From positions 1 to 64,000 of the forward strand of contig JAFKGQ010000022.1 of NCBI GenBank assembly GCA_017307755.1: a stretch of 64,000 nt of DNA, given 5' to 3'. Below the pieces are notes generated by a model that saw only the letters and a program-made list of their open reading frames with translations, had not been told where the DNA came from and made no database searches. Below, piece by piece: positions 26,487 to 36,028 of the stretch (positions are counted from its first letter, which is position 1; each line of letters opens with the position of its first letter). The position numbers and the translations under genes are program-made. This stretch comes from Chitinophagaceae bacterium. GTDB taxonomy: Bacteria > Bacteroidota > Bacteroidia > Chitinophagales > Chitinophagaceae.

Positions 26487-27893
26487 ATGAAACGCGGCAT
26501 AACTTATATATTAATTATCATCTTAGTACCAGGTGCATTATCCTCCTGTAAGAAGGTCATTGATCTGACACCCGAAAGTGCGATTACGGCAGCGGGCTCT
26601 CTGACAAATGCGGATGCTGCACAGGCGGCTATTATCGGCTGCTATGATGGCTTGCAGCTTTTACCACGCACTTTATTGCAGTGGGGCGAGGGAAGATCGG
26701 ATGTGTACGGTCCCAGCGATCTTTCCGTAGTGGAACAGCTGCAGTTGATCAACGGGAATGTGAATTCGAATAACTCGCTGTGTGCCTGGGGCGATGTATA
26801 TACCACCATAAACAGAGTAAACAATGTATTGAAATATGTGCCGGCTATACCTGCTTTTGCGACAAAGGAAAGTATCATGGGCGAAGCTTATTTTTTAAGG
26901 GCTTTGTTATATTTCTATCTGGTAAGGACGTTTGAAAATGTACCGCTTATAACAGACCCTTATTATTCCACTTCCCAGGATTATTTTCCAAAACAGGCAA
27001 CGCCGGCCGCCGTTTATGCACAGGTGCTGTCCGATCTCCTGGCGGCTGAAACCCGGGTGCCGGATACTTATCCCGCATTGATAGATACAAAGGGCAGGGC
27101 AACCAAAGGCGCGGTGAGGGCTGTATTGGCGGACTACTATATGTGGAAGAAGATGTACCAGAATGCGCTGGATATTACTGATAAAATCGTCGCGGGCAGT
27201 CCTGCCAATTATACGTTGGTAGCAGGCGCTAACTACGGCACGATCTTCTTAACCAAAAATACCACCGAATCAATCTTTGAACTGCAATTCAGTAATGGCA
27301 CTAATGAAAATGGGAATACTATCGTTGGATTTTTCCTGCCGGTGGGTCAAACCTCACCCACTGCTTATCCTGGTGGTAACTGGCTGGTATGCCCGTCACA
27401 GAAATTGAAAGATGCTTTTGAAGCCGGAGATTTACGAAAAAATGCGACCTACCTGAATACGGGAAGCCCTTCTGCTCCCTGGAGAGACGTAAATAAAGAT
27501 TATGCGGCTAAATATCTGGGCACTATAGTTGGCAGCCAACGGTTCAATGATTGTAATTATATTCTGTACAGACTGGCGGATATTATTTTGCTTCGGGCAG
27601 AGGCCTATAATGAACTGACGCAAACCGGTGATGCCGTGACTGAACTCAATAAAATAAGAACAAGAGCAGGACTGAGTGCATCCACTGCTGCTACGCAGGA
27701 CGATATACGAATGGCTATAGAAAACGAACGGCTTAAGGAATTGGCTTTTGAGGGCAAACGATATTTTGATCTGCAACGCAGCGGACGCTATGCCGCTGTC
27801 ACGGGTAATACAAACCCCGATTGGGCAAGATGGCCTATTGCAAGCAGCGAATTGCTGATCAATACCAGCCTTGTTCAAAATCACGGCTACTAA
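26487..27893 (+). CDS. SusD/RagB family lipoprotein
   Basis: A 468-residue surface lipoprotein from the ATG at 26487, with lipobox LSSCKK. TPR-type helices typical of SusD are visible (ESIMGEAYFLRALLYFYLVR, FENVPLITDPYY). The C-terminal signature LAFEGKRYFDLQRSG is near the end. It caps the SusC barrel and binds the ligand. It belongs to the same operon as the SusC upstream and the small lipoprotein downstream. Confidence 0.93.
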   Translation: MKRGITYILIIILVPGALSSCKKVIDLTPESAITAAGSLTNADAAQAAIIGCYDGLQLLPRTLLQWGEGRSDVYGPSDLSVVEQLQLINGNVNSNNSLCAWGDVYTTINRVNNVLKYVPAIPAFATKESIMGEAYFLRALLYFYLVRTFENVPLITDPYYSTSQDYFPKQATPAAVYAQVLSDLLAAETRVPDTYPALIDTKGRATKGAVRAVLADYYMWKKMYQNALDITDKIVAGSPANYTLVAGANYGTIFLTKNTTESIFELQFSNGTNENGNTIVGFFLPVGQTSPTAYPGGNWLVCPSQKLKDAFEAGDLRKNATYLNTGSPSAPWRDVNKDYAAKYLGTIVGSQRFNDCNYILYRLADIILLRAEAYNELTQTGDAVTELNKIRTRAGLSASTAATQDDIRMAIENERLKELAFEGKRYFDLQRSGRYAAVTGNTNPDWARWPIASSELLINTSLVQNHGY

Positions 27894-27928
27894 TGTCATT
27901 GCTTAGTTATATTTCTAAATTCAAACAC

Positions 27929-28402
27929 ATGAAAAATAAATCATCTATTATTATATCATATCTTTTTGTATGCTGCCTGGCCGTTGCGCCTTCCTGCAAA
28001 AAAAATGATCCGGTATACCCGGATGCTCCCAAGCGGGTGTATACCGTGGCCAAAGTACCGGACGGCACTGTAACGTTTACAAACTCAGCCACTGGCAAGA
28101 AAAATACAACAGGTGTAGCCAGGGTCTATTTAAACCAGCTATATGCCAGTGACGTCACCGTATCTTTTGCATTGACAGGTACTGCAACAGCAGGGGTGGA
28201 CTATACGCCTCCGGCTGAGCTTAGCGTTACCATCCCTGCCGGCAGCTGGCGCGCCGATATCAATATTGCAGGGTTAAATAACCCGCTTCAAACAACAAAA
28301 AAGACGGTGATCATAACATTAAATGCGGCAACACAAGGATTTGAGATCGGGTTGGGATATGCCAATGCATATGGCGTGTTTACTTATACTATCACACCAT
28401 AA
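27929..28402 (+). CDS. Small lipoprotein with a Calx-beta-like domain
   Basis: A 157-residue protein from the ATG at 27929 with a lipoprotein signal (LAVAPSCKK). One beta-sandwich domain follows, with the pattern VTVSFALTGTATAGVDYTPP then ELSVTIPAGSWRADINIAG and KKTVIITLNAA. This is the repeat pattern of Calx-beta domains (a sandwich often binding calcium) and of DUF4843/DUF1735-type SusE-like lipoproteins. By position after SusD it is likely an auxiliary surface ligand-binding protein. Confidence 0.65.
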   Translation: MKNKSSIIISYLFVCCLAVAPSCKKNDPVYPDAPKRVYTVAKVPDGTVTFTNSATGKKNTTGVARVYLNQLYASDVTVSFALTGTATAGVDYTPPAELSVTIPAGSWRADINIAGLNNPLQTTKKTVIITLNAATQGFEIGLGYANAYGVFTYTITP

Positions 28403-28419
28403 TACAACCTAACGAAAAC

Positions 28420-30423
28420 ATGAAAAATCATATTGTTACCTTATTGTGTGCGCTCACCTGTAATATAGCGGGGTTCGCACAGAAAGACACCCCCGTCCTT
28501 ACAGCCGACATTTGCATATATGGAGGAACTTCCTCAGGAGTAATTGCTGCTTATACCGCCAGAAAAATGGGGAAAACGGTTATTTTGATCGAGCCGGGAA
28601 AGCACCTGGGTGGAATGTCTTCAGGAGGTCTTGGTTATACAGATATCGGGAATAAATATGTGGTAACGGGGCTGGCGAGGGATTTTTACCGCCGCATAGG
28701 TGCACATTACGGAAAATTCGAACAATGGATATTCGAGCCAAAGGTGGCAGAGGGGATCTTTAATGACTATGTAAAACGGGCAGGCTTTACTGTGTTGTTC
28801 GAGCGCCGGCTGATCAAGGTAAAAAAGGAAAAAAGCCGGATAAAAGAAATTATACTGGAGAATTCTTACCAGCCTGCTCCAGCTACGAATAAAACAGTTC
28901 GTGCTAAAGTATTTGTGGACTGCACTTATGAGGGTGACCTGATGGCCCGTTCAGGTGTTTCTTATGCTGTAGGGCGGGAAGCAAACGGTCAGTATGATGA
29001 AACGATAAATGGGGTTGAATTAATGAATGGACACCAATTCCCGGATGGTATTGATCCATACGTTGTACCCGGCGATCCGAAGACCGGATTATTATGGGGC
29101 GTAAGTGATCAGATGGTACTGCCGAATGGTACGGGGAATAAAATGGTGCAGGCATATAACTTTCGTATTACACTAACTAATATTCCGGAGAACCGTATTC
29201 CTGTTTCCAGGCCTGAGAATTATGATCCTAACAAGTATGCATTGCTTCTCCGCCTGAAGGAAAAACAACCTTGGAAGACAGTTGCCGATGTTTTTATCTG
29301 GAGTATGATGCCTAATGGAAAGACCGATATCAACAACAAAGGCGGTTTTTCTACAGATATGATCGGGATGAACTGGGAATACCCGGAGGGGGATTATGAT
29401 AAAAGAGCTAAAATATGGAAAGAGCATGAAGATTATACGAAGGGCTTACTTTATTTTATTGGTAACGATCCCCGGATACCCGGGCATATCAGGAGTGAAA
29501 TGAAACAATGGGGCTATCCAAAGGATGAATATACAGATAACGGGAATTGGTCCCATCAACTTTACATCCGTGAAGCCAGACGTATGATCGGAGAACTGGT
29601 AATGACAGAACAGCATTGCCAGGGAAAAGTGCGGGTAAAAGACGGGGTTGGAATGGCAGCTTATGGCATGGACTCCCATAATTGCGAAAGGCTGGTAATG
29701 AATGGACAAGTAAGGAACGAAGGAAATGTTGAAGTACACGGGTTTGCGCCTTATGCTATTTCGTACAGAGCGATAATCCCCAGACAAAAGGAAGTTGAGA
29801 ACCTATTTGTACCTGTTTGCTTGTCAGCAACGCATATAGCTTACGGTTCGATCCGTATGGAGCCGGTATTCATGGTGTTGGGTCAATCTTCCGCCATAGC
29901 CGCCTGTCAGGCTATTGATAAAAAAATACCTGTTCAGCAGGTAGATGTAAAAGAGGTGCAAAATATACTAAAAAACGACCCTCTTGCGGATGGTAGTACG
30001 CGGGAAGTGTTGGTGGATAATGAGGATAGCGACCTTGTTCATATAACAGGGAATTGGAAAAAAGAACACAACGGAGGCTATGGCCCTACCTACCTGACTA
30101 ATGATCCCACAGCCGGAATAGCCGGATCAGTCCGGTTTATCCCGAAGGTTATTAAAAATGGCGATTATCATGTCTACGTTTATTTCCCCAAGCTCCTGGA
30201 TGCTTCAACATTGACACATATTACCATCTATGATGGGGAAAGGGCTACGGAAAAGATAGTCAACCAATCAGATCTGCGGGTAGAGGGGCAGACGTCAGGA
30301 GAATGGCTTTCATTGGGGGCATATAAATTAATACAGGGAAAGAAAGCTTATGTGGAAGTCTCCGGTAAGAACGCTGATGGTGTGATTGTGGCAGATGCGG
30401 TGCTTTTTGTACCTGCTAAATAG
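28420..30423 (+). CDS. Secreted FAD-dependent oxidoreductase with C-terminal beta domain
   Basis: A 667-residue protein with a signal peptide (LLCALTCNIAGFAQ). The Rossmann FAD motif is ADICIYGGTSSGVIAAYTAR, then GKTVILIEPGKHLGGMSSGG. Domain order: FAD_oxidored type (residues ~25-530), then a C-terminal beta-sandwich of ~130 residues resembling the golvesin/xanthan-lyase accessory domain (SVRFIPKVIKNGDYHVYVYF). Such secreted flavoproteins accompany SusC/SusD loci and may oxidise sugars or sugar acids; the substrate is unknown. It begins 17 bp after the preceding gene, within the operon. Confidence 0.82.
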   Translation: MKNHIVTLLCALTCNIAGFAQKDTPVLTADICIYGGTSSGVIAAYTARKMGKTVILIEPGKHLGGMSSGGLGYTDIGNKYVVTGLARDFYRRIGAHYGKFEQWIFEPKVAEGIFNDYVKRAGFTVLFERRLIKVKKEKSRIKEIILENSYQPAPATNKTVRAKVFVDCTYEGDLMARSGVSYAVGREANGQYDETINGVELMNGHQFPDGIDPYVVPGDPKTGLLWGVSDQMVLPNGTGNKMVQAYNFRITLTNIPENRIPVSRPENYDPNKYALLLRLKEKQPWKTVADVFIWSMMPNGKTDINNKGGFSTDMIGMNWEYPEGDYDKRAKIWKEHEDYTKGLLYFIGNDPRIPGHIRSEMKQWGYPKDEYTDNGNWSHQLYIREARRMIGELVMTEQHCQGKVRVKDGVGMAAYGMDSHNCERLVMNGQVRNEGNVEVHGFAPYAISYRAIIPRQKEVENLFVPVCLSATHIAYGSIRMEPVFMVLGQSSAIAACQAIDKKIPVQQVDVKEVQNILKNDPLADGSTREVLVDNEDSDLVHITGNWKKEHNGGYGPTYLTNDPTAGIAGSVRFIPKVIKNGDYHVYVYFPKLLDASTLTHITIYDGERATEKIVNQSDLRVEGQTSGEWLSLGAYKLIQGKKAYVEVSGKNADGVIVADAVLFVPAK

Positions 30424-30466
30424 CAGAATTCGGGAGTTGCTCACGTAAAATGGATCTGTCCTTTCG

Positions 30467-31690
30467 ATGGAAAATAAAACGAAACTATTAAGCGCCGCTG
30501 TTCTTGTGGCATCCTTAGGCTATTTTGTAGATATTTATGATCTGTTGCTATTTAGTATTGTTCGCGTACCGAGTTTACGATCGTTGGGGCTAACAGGTCA
30601 GGGTATAACGGAGAATGGTATTTTCCTGCTGAATGTTCAAATGATAGGGCTGTTGGCAGGAGGGATATTCTGGGGGGTCTTAGGGGATAAGAAGGGCCGT
30701 TTATCTGTATTATTCGGATCGATCTTTCTGTATTCCATCGCCAATATTGCCAATGGGTTTGTCCATTCGGTAGACAGCTATGCTGTGTGGCGTTTTATTG
30801 CAGGCTTTGGCTTGGCGGGAGAGCTGGGCGCGGGTATTACGCTGGTAGCCGAGATCATGCCAAAAGCCAAACGTGGATACGCCACCACTATTGTGGCAAC
30901 AGTAGGGGTGAGCGGGGCGGTAGCAGCATTCTTTATTGCCCGGTGTTTTGACTGGCGCACATCCTTTTTTATTGGCGGAGGTTTAGGGCTTTCTTTACTG
31001 CTGCTGCGAGTGGGAGTAGCTGAATCCGGCATGTTTGGAAAGGTCAGGGAAGACCATACCCGCCGGGGTGATTTTTTCTCCTTGTTTACGAACAAAGCGC
31101 GGTTTTTTAAATACCTGCGATGCATCATCATCGGTGTCCCTCTTTGGTTTGTGGTTGGGATCCTAATAACGCTTTCCCCGGAATTTGGTAAGGTATTAGG
31201 TATACATGGGGCTGTCGATGCCGGAGTAGCTGTGGCCTGTTGTTATGGCGGTCTCGTTTTAGGGGATATTGTCAGTGGAATACTTAGCCAATACCTGAAA
31301 AGCAGGATCAAGGTAGTATATGCCTATCTTTTTTTATCGATTGTTTTTATATCGGCCTACTTTTTATTACATGATATCAGCCTGTTTGCTTTTTATACGG
31401 TCTGTTTGCTCCTCGGGTTCTCAGTAGGATATTGGGTTATCTTTATGACGATAGCCACCGAACAGTTTGGCACTAATATACGGGCAACGGTGACTACTAC
31501 CGTTCCTAATTTCGTAAGGGGGTCTGTAGTACCACTCTCATTTCTTTTTCAGTATTTTAAAAACCTATTTCACGATTCCCTTATTTATGCAGGCATTGCA
31601 GTGGCCGTGTTATGTCTTGGATTTGCATTCCGGGCATTAAGAAAAATGCAGGAAACTTTTTCTAAAGACCTTGATTATTTAGAAGACTGA
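30467..31690 (+). CDS. MFS transporter
   Basis: A 407-residue protein with about 12 membrane segments. The cytoplasmic loop motif GVLGDKKGRLSVLFGS between helices 2 and 3 is the MFS signature. It resembles the sugar/acid-proton symporter type. In this operon it probably carries the product released by the periplasmic enzymes across the inner membrane. It is 43 bp after the oxidoreductase and 6 bp before the glycosidase. Confidence 0.87.
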   Translation: MENKTKLLSAAVLVASLGYFVDIYDLLLFSIVRVPSLRSLGLTGQGITENGIFLLNVQMIGLLAGGIFWGVLGDKKGRLSVLFGSIFLYSIANIANGFVHSVDSYAVWRFIAGFGLAGELGAGITLVAEIMPKAKRGYATTIVATVGVSGAVAAFFIARCFDWRTSFFIGGGLGLSLLLLRVGVAESGMFGKVREDHTRRGDFFSLFTNKARFFKYLRCIIIGVPLWFVVGILITLSPEFGKVLGIHGAVDAGVAVACCYGGLVLGDIVSGILSQYLKSRIKVVYAYLFLSIVFISAYFLLHDISLFAFYTVCLLLGFSVGYWVIFMTIATEQFGTNIRATVTTTVPNFVRGSVVPLSFLFQYFKNLFHDSLIYAGIAVAVLCLGFAFRALRKMQETFSKDLDYLED

Positions 31691-31696
31691 CCTCAA

Positions 31697-33292
31697 ATGA
31701 TAAATTTAAATATGAGTATAATGATGCGGCTTTTTCCTCTGGTCCTGGTATGCTGTTGGTCAACCGTCCCTGCCGCCCTTTACGGACAAGCAGATACAAC
31801 TGCTGAAAATAATGAAAATAGCGGGAGAATGCTGAGTATAGGGCAAACTGTTGCAGGGAATATTTTTTATGAGAATGAAAAGAAGGCTTTTGTCATAAAC
31901 ACAGATGGAGATTCGATTGAATGGGTATATTATGATTATTGGAACAATAAAATTGCTGCCGGCGGTAGTCCCGTAGGGGATAAAACAGTTGATCTCACTG
32001 TTAATCCCGGTAGATCAGGCTGGTTCAGGCTGATCATTAGCACAAAGAAAGCCGGGCGCACAATTGCTTCCAAAGAAACATCTTTTGCTATTGTTTCGGA
32101 TTTCGATCTGAGCACAGTAAATGAATCCCCTTTTATCGGACAAACACATGCCTGGCAATCTGTGGATACGCTCATACCCATTGCAAAAAAAATGGGTGTT
32201 AAATATATCAGGGATGTGATAAGATGGGAAGCAGTAGAGAACGCTAAACAGGTGTATATGTTCAAAGCAAAACAAGATCGCTTTATTTCCCTATTGGCAC
32301 AAAACAACCTTAAACCTTATCTTGTTCTGGCGTTATACAATGCGCTCTATGATAAAGGAGAGGCGCCGGTGAGTAATGAGGCAGCCCTTGCATTTGCGAA
32401 CTATGGCGGACAGATATTAAGCAGGTACCCTTCTATAGACCAGGTAGAGATATGGAATGAGCCTGATATTGGCACCTTTTCAAAAGGCCTTACAACAGAT
32501 GAGGAAAAAGCGGGTTTTTATTTCAATTTACTAAAAACGTCATACGAGCTGATCCACGCTCTTTTCCCGAAGGTTAAAATTACGGGGTTTGTTGTGAGCG
32601 ACCGGGCCTCAGATGCATTTTTGAATTCAATTTATAAAAAAGGAGCATTGAAGTACATGAATGAGTATGCCTTCCATTCCTATACCCCTGTTCCTGAAGA
32701 CATAGCGAAAGATATTGCCAGGCATAAAAGTATCATGAAGTCCTGGAATGATAATATGACTATCCCTTTGAACCTCTCGGAAACCGGGTTCACCACTTTC
32801 AGATTCACTGAAACAGAACAGGCGAATTATCTTCCAAGGAGAATAGTCAACGCTTTGACCAACGGTGTAAGCAAAATAGGCGTTTACAACCTGCAGAATA
32901 AGTCTACTAAACATGAATCTGAAGGATCTTTCGGTCTGATAAGGCATCCGAATGATAGTAAAGGCGCTTATGTTCCAAAGCCTGCATTTGTCTCTTATGC
33001 AGTATTAACCCGGCAGTTGACAGGTGCAAAATTTGAACGGGATGAACATCTATCCCCGGGAATGATCTACTCCTTTAAGTTTAAGAAAGGGGATGAAGAA
33101 ATAAGGTGTATGTATTCGCCTTCAAGTGCGAGGGTTAAGCTCCATACTTCTGCAAGCATAACAATAACCGATCTTATGGGTAATAAGCAAACATACATGC
33201 CCGTCAATGGCATAGTGTATTTAAACCTTGATAAGGACCTGGTGTATGTAAACGGTGTCTTAGAAGCTCCTTATTGGGAGCCCTGTATGTAG
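31697..33292 (+). CDS. Secreted TIM-barrel glycosidase (clan GH-A, GH39/GH5-like)
   Basis: A 531-residue protein with an N-terminal signal (RLFPLVLVCCWSTVPAALYG). A ~100-residue beta domain precedes the barrel. The barrel contains VEIWNEPDIGTF, in which NE is the acid/base pair, and LNLSETGFTTF with the probable nucleophile glutamate. This pairing is typical of clan GH-A glycosidases such as GH39. Substrate not decided. Placed at the end of the SusC/SusD operon, it would act on the imported glycan. Confidence 0.78.
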   Translation: MINLNMSIMMRLFPLVLVCCWSTVPAALYGQADTTAENNENSGRMLSIGQTVAGNIFYENEKKAFVINTDGDSIEWVYYDYWNNKIAAGGSPVGDKTVDLTVNPGRSGWFRLIISTKKAGRTIASKETSFAIVSDFDLSTVNESPFIGQTHAWQSVDTLIPIAKKMGVKYIRDVIRWEAVENAKQVYMFKAKQDRFISLLAQNNLKPYLVLALYNALYDKGEAPVSNEAALAFANYGGQILSRYPSIDQVEIWNEPDIGTFSKGLTTDEEKAGFYFNLLKTSYELIHALFPKVKITGFVVSDRASDAFLNSIYKKGALKYMNEYAFHSYTPVPEDIAKDIARHKSIMKSWNDNMTIPLNLSETGFTTFRFTETEQANYLPRRIVNALTNGVSKIGVYNLQNKSTKHESEGSFGLIRHPNDSKGAYVPKPAFVSYAVLTRQLTGAKFERDEHLSPGMIYSFKFKKGDEEIRCMYSPSSARVKLHTSASITITDLMGNKQTYMPVNGIVYLNLDKDLVYVNGVLEAPYWEPCM

Positions 33293-33331
33293 CTGGTTTT
33301 GTATGTGGTATAAATTCAATACTTTTCAGAC

Positions 33332-34594
33332 ATGAAATGCAAATGGATCGTTCTGCTCATAGGATTATTCTGCACCGTTATCCCTTCATTTGGTCAGGCC
33401 GACAAATGGACTGGCACCTGGCAAATGTCCATCCGGCCCTGGAATGGCTCGACCACTCTCGTCCTGGACTGGCAAATAGGCGTTCCGGAACAGGGGCTGC
33501 TGTATCCTGCAAAGATCAAACTACGTTATGGCCAATTTACAGGCATTTACGAAGCGCTGCTGATAAAAAAAAGCGATGAACAATTAGGGATCAGTCGTGG
33601 CAAATACCCCTTACTGGAAACACCATTTAAATTGGGTATCTGGCTATGGTATCTCAATGGCACACTGGATTTCAGGGACCAGAAAATATCTCTGCACCGG
33701 AAGTGGGTAGATAAATTGGGCATCTGGATGCGGGGGCTGAACGGAGAAGAGGACGACCTATGGGAAAGTTCCAAAGTCGACCTGCGGAATTTTTTGTACC
33801 GGGATTCGATCACTTTACGGAAAATAGATAACATCCCCCTGACAGACTCAAGCGTGCAGCGCATCCTGCATCCGGAACAAAGTGGCATTTACCTGGGAAA
33901 ATACGATCGGATGGTAACAACAGACAGTATGGCATTCCTGAAGGTAGAAGATCAGCAGCAGTATGACAGGGATACGGTCACGCTATTGCATAATGGACGA
34001 CCCCTGTTCAGAATGGCAGAAGTAAATGATCATAACCGGCAACAGCATGTCAGGCTGGATACAGGTAGGAACCTTTTCTTTTTCTTCGCTGAAAATTGTG
34101 GCAATATTCCCCCCAATACAGGCTTTTTGTATATGAAGACAGGAGACAAAGAACATGGATTTAATTTCAGCAACAGATCCAATGTATTTGCCACCTTTCT
34201 CATAGCCGACATCTATTACAACCCAACGGAATATTATCATTTAGATACCCTGGTTTCAAAAAGGGCGACAGAACCCATTGCCACCATAAAGGTCGATACG
34301 ACAGAGATTGTATTGGAGTTATGGGATAGTCAAATAGAAGACGGCGACAGCATCTCTCTGCGCCTGAACAGCAATTGGATAGCTACCGGGTTCCCGGTCA
34401 GAAATACGCCCCAAAAGATCCCTGTCCGGCTGCAGCCAGGAGAGAATAGATTATTATTCATGGCGGATAATCTCGGAAAGATCCCTCCCAATACGGCCAA
34501 ACTACGGATAAGATATGGCGGGAAAGTCCAAACGTTGGACCTGAACACCGACATGCAAAAGAATAATGAGATGCGGATAATAGTAGGTCCGTAG
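33332..34594 (+). CDS. Secreted protein with two related beta modules
   Basis: A 420-residue protein with a signal peptide (IVLLIGLFCTVIPSFGQ). No known family is recognised. Two stretches in the C-terminal half resemble each other: about residues 215-280 (NLFFFFAENCGNIPPNTGFL) and 350-415 (NRLLFMADNLGKIPPNTAKL). This points to an internal duplication. The N-terminal part (TWQMSIRPWNGSTTLVLDWQ) may be a lipocalin-like or beta-barrel domain. It follows the glycosidase by 39 bp and may be part of the same operon. Confidence 0.65.
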   Translation: MKCKWIVLLIGLFCTVIPSFGQADKWTGTWQMSIRPWNGSTTLVLDWQIGVPEQGLLYPAKIKLRYGQFTGIYEALLIKKSDEQLGISRGKYPLLETPFKLGIWLWYLNGTLDFRDQKISLHRKWVDKLGIWMRGLNGEEDDLWESSKVDLRNFLYRDSITLRKIDNIPLTDSSVQRILHPEQSGIYLGKYDRMVTTDSMAFLKVEDQQQYDRDTVTLLHNGRPLFRMAEVNDHNRQQHVRLDTGRNLFFFFAENCGNIPPNTGFLYMKTGDKEHGFNFSNRSNVFATFLIADIYYNPTEYYHLDTLVSKRATEPIATIKVDTTEIVLELWDSQIEDGDSISLRLNSNWIATGFPVRNTPQKIPVRLQPGENRLLFMADNLGKIPPNTAKLRIRYGGKVQTLDLNTDMQKNNEMRIIVGP

Positions 34595-34629
34595 AGTTCG
34601 GCGGTCATATAAGATTTTATTCTGGTACC

Positions 34630-35505
34630 CTATTCTAAAAAAGCCATTATTAACTTAGCTACCTCCTGCGGTTTTTCGGCAAGTAAAAAATGGCCGCTAT
34701 CTTCAATCTTTTCCATACCAATATTAGTGGCGAATTTTGTTAGAAAAGCCTTCAACATCTCGTAATTACTACTACAGGCAATTCCCATTACAGGGGCATC
34801 AATCTTTTTGTAAGTTTTGATGTCTTGAATATCCTGAGCGAAAGTCTGATACCATGCATTGGAAGATCGGATACTTTCCGGGTTGTCATAAGCCAGACTA
34901 TAGACAGCTTTGTCGAATTCATTTATATTACTAGGATTATTTAATAGCGCATTGAAAACCCAATCAATCACAAGATTCATTCTCCCTGTCAAAAGAACTT
35001 CCGGCAACTCCTTTACCTGATTAAAAGCGAGCCACCAAGGGTAAGGATAGTTCAAACCCGGGATTGGTAACATCGGCAACTGATACATTGATTCGTCAGG
35101 ATGAGGAGTGTCTAAGACAATTAGTTTGCTCGTTGCCCCGGGATAGTTGGCAGCAAAGCTAAATGCCACATGGGCGCCGATGTCATGACCACAGATATGA
35201 ATTTTCTCATAATTTAATTTTTGAATCAACTCATAGATATCCTTTGCCATATTTTTCTTATCGTAGCCGTCTGGTGGTTTTTCAGAACTCCCCATTCCTC
35301 TTAAATCGACTACAATAACTCTATATTTTGAAGATATCAAAGGCATTACCTTATGATAAGCCCACCAGGTTTCCGGCCATCCGGGAATTAAAACCAAGGG
35401 CTCGCCCTCCCCACCTTCTACATAGTGCAATTTAACTCCATTAAGTTCTGTGTATTTGCTTGCAAAGCCGGAAAGATTTTTTAGTAATTCCTGATCTGAA
35501 TACAT
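34630..35505 (-). CDS. Alpha/beta hydrolase (epoxide-hydrolase-like)
   Basis: A 291-residue protein from the ATG at 35505; a TTG start at 35541 is also open. The fold is clear: oxyanion region LVLIPGWPETWWAYHKVMPL, nucleophile elbow ICGHDIGAHVAFSFAANYPG with aspartate, as in epoxide hydrolases and dehalogenases, and a C-terminal histidine in IEDSGHFLLAEKP. The helical cap lies between. The substrate is unknown. It is divergent from a MerR regulator, which likely controls it. Confidence 0.85.
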   Translation of the reverse strand: MYSDQELLKNLSGFASKYTELNGVKLHYVEGGEGEPLVLIPGWPETWWAYHKVMPLISSKYRVIVVDLRGMGSSEKPPDGYDKKNMAKDIYELIQKLNYEKIHICGHDIGAHVAFSFAANYPGATSKLIVLDTPHPDESMYQLPMLPIPGLNYPYPWWLAFNQVKELPEVLLTGRMNLVIDWVFNALLNNPSNINEFDKAVYSLAYDNPESIRSSNAWYQTFAQDIQDIKTYKKIDAPVMGIACSSNYEMLKAFLTKFATNIGMEKIEDSGHFLLAEKPQEVAKLIMAFLE

Positions 35506-35570
35506 CTTATTATTTTTATAGAAATCTATTTGGTTCACCAAACATAAGTAATACTTTTGATACCTTTAAG

Positions 35571-35588
35571 TATGCAGTATACTACATA
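35571..35588. promoter_or_regulatory. Near-palindrome between hydrolase and MerR genes
   Basis: TATGCAGTA|TACTACATA (35571-35588) is an 18-bp palindrome with one mismatched pair, 20 bp before the MerR start codon and in the shared promoter gap. MerR proteins bind such dyads, often within a promoter spacer, and commonly regulate a divergent target. This is a candidate operator. Confidence 0.4.
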
Positions 35589-35608
35589 GTTTGTCTATTT
35601 TTTAAAAA

Positions 35609-35968
35609 ATGAAATTAATCAATCAACTTTCGAAGGAAACAGGTATACCAATCGGCACAATTCGTTTCTATGAAAAATCCGGGCTCATTAAGGGTGAAAA
35701 GAAGCCGGAAATAAAAACAAATAACTACTTGTATTATGGTGATGAAGTCATTGATAAATTACGGTTTATACAAATGGCTAAAGCTGTTGGATTCACTCTG
35801 AATGAAATTAAGGAAGTTGTTGATGCATGGTACCGGAAAGCGATCAGTAAGAAAGCTCAGGTGGATGTTTTGAGTAAAAAGTTGTTGCAAATTGATAAAA
35901 AGATCCAGGAACTGAATGCAATGAAACGGCAAATAGCTGTTTGTATACAAAACATTGAAAAACGTTAG
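35609..35968 (+). CDS. MerR-family regulator
   Basis: A 119-residue protein with a winged helix-turn-helix: NQLSKETGIPIGTIRFYEKS and LRFIQMAKAVGFTLNEIKEV. A C-terminal dimerising coiled coil follows (VDVLSKKLLQIDKKIQELNA). One cysteine (VCIQNIEKR) is near the C-terminus. The upstream intergenic dyad and the divergent hydrolase suggest autoregulation and control of that gene. The inducing signal is unknown. Confidence 0.88.
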   Translation: MKLINQLSKETGIPIGTIRFYEKSGLIKGEKKPEIKTNNYLYYGDEVIDKLRFIQMAKAVGFTLNEIKEVVDAWYRKAISKKAQVDVLSKKLLQIDKKIQELNAMKRQIAVCIQNIEKR

Positions 35969-36028
35969 TCTTAGAGTCTGAATTTGTGACTATTTTATTA
36001 TTAATTTGTTGAAAATCAGATTGATAAT

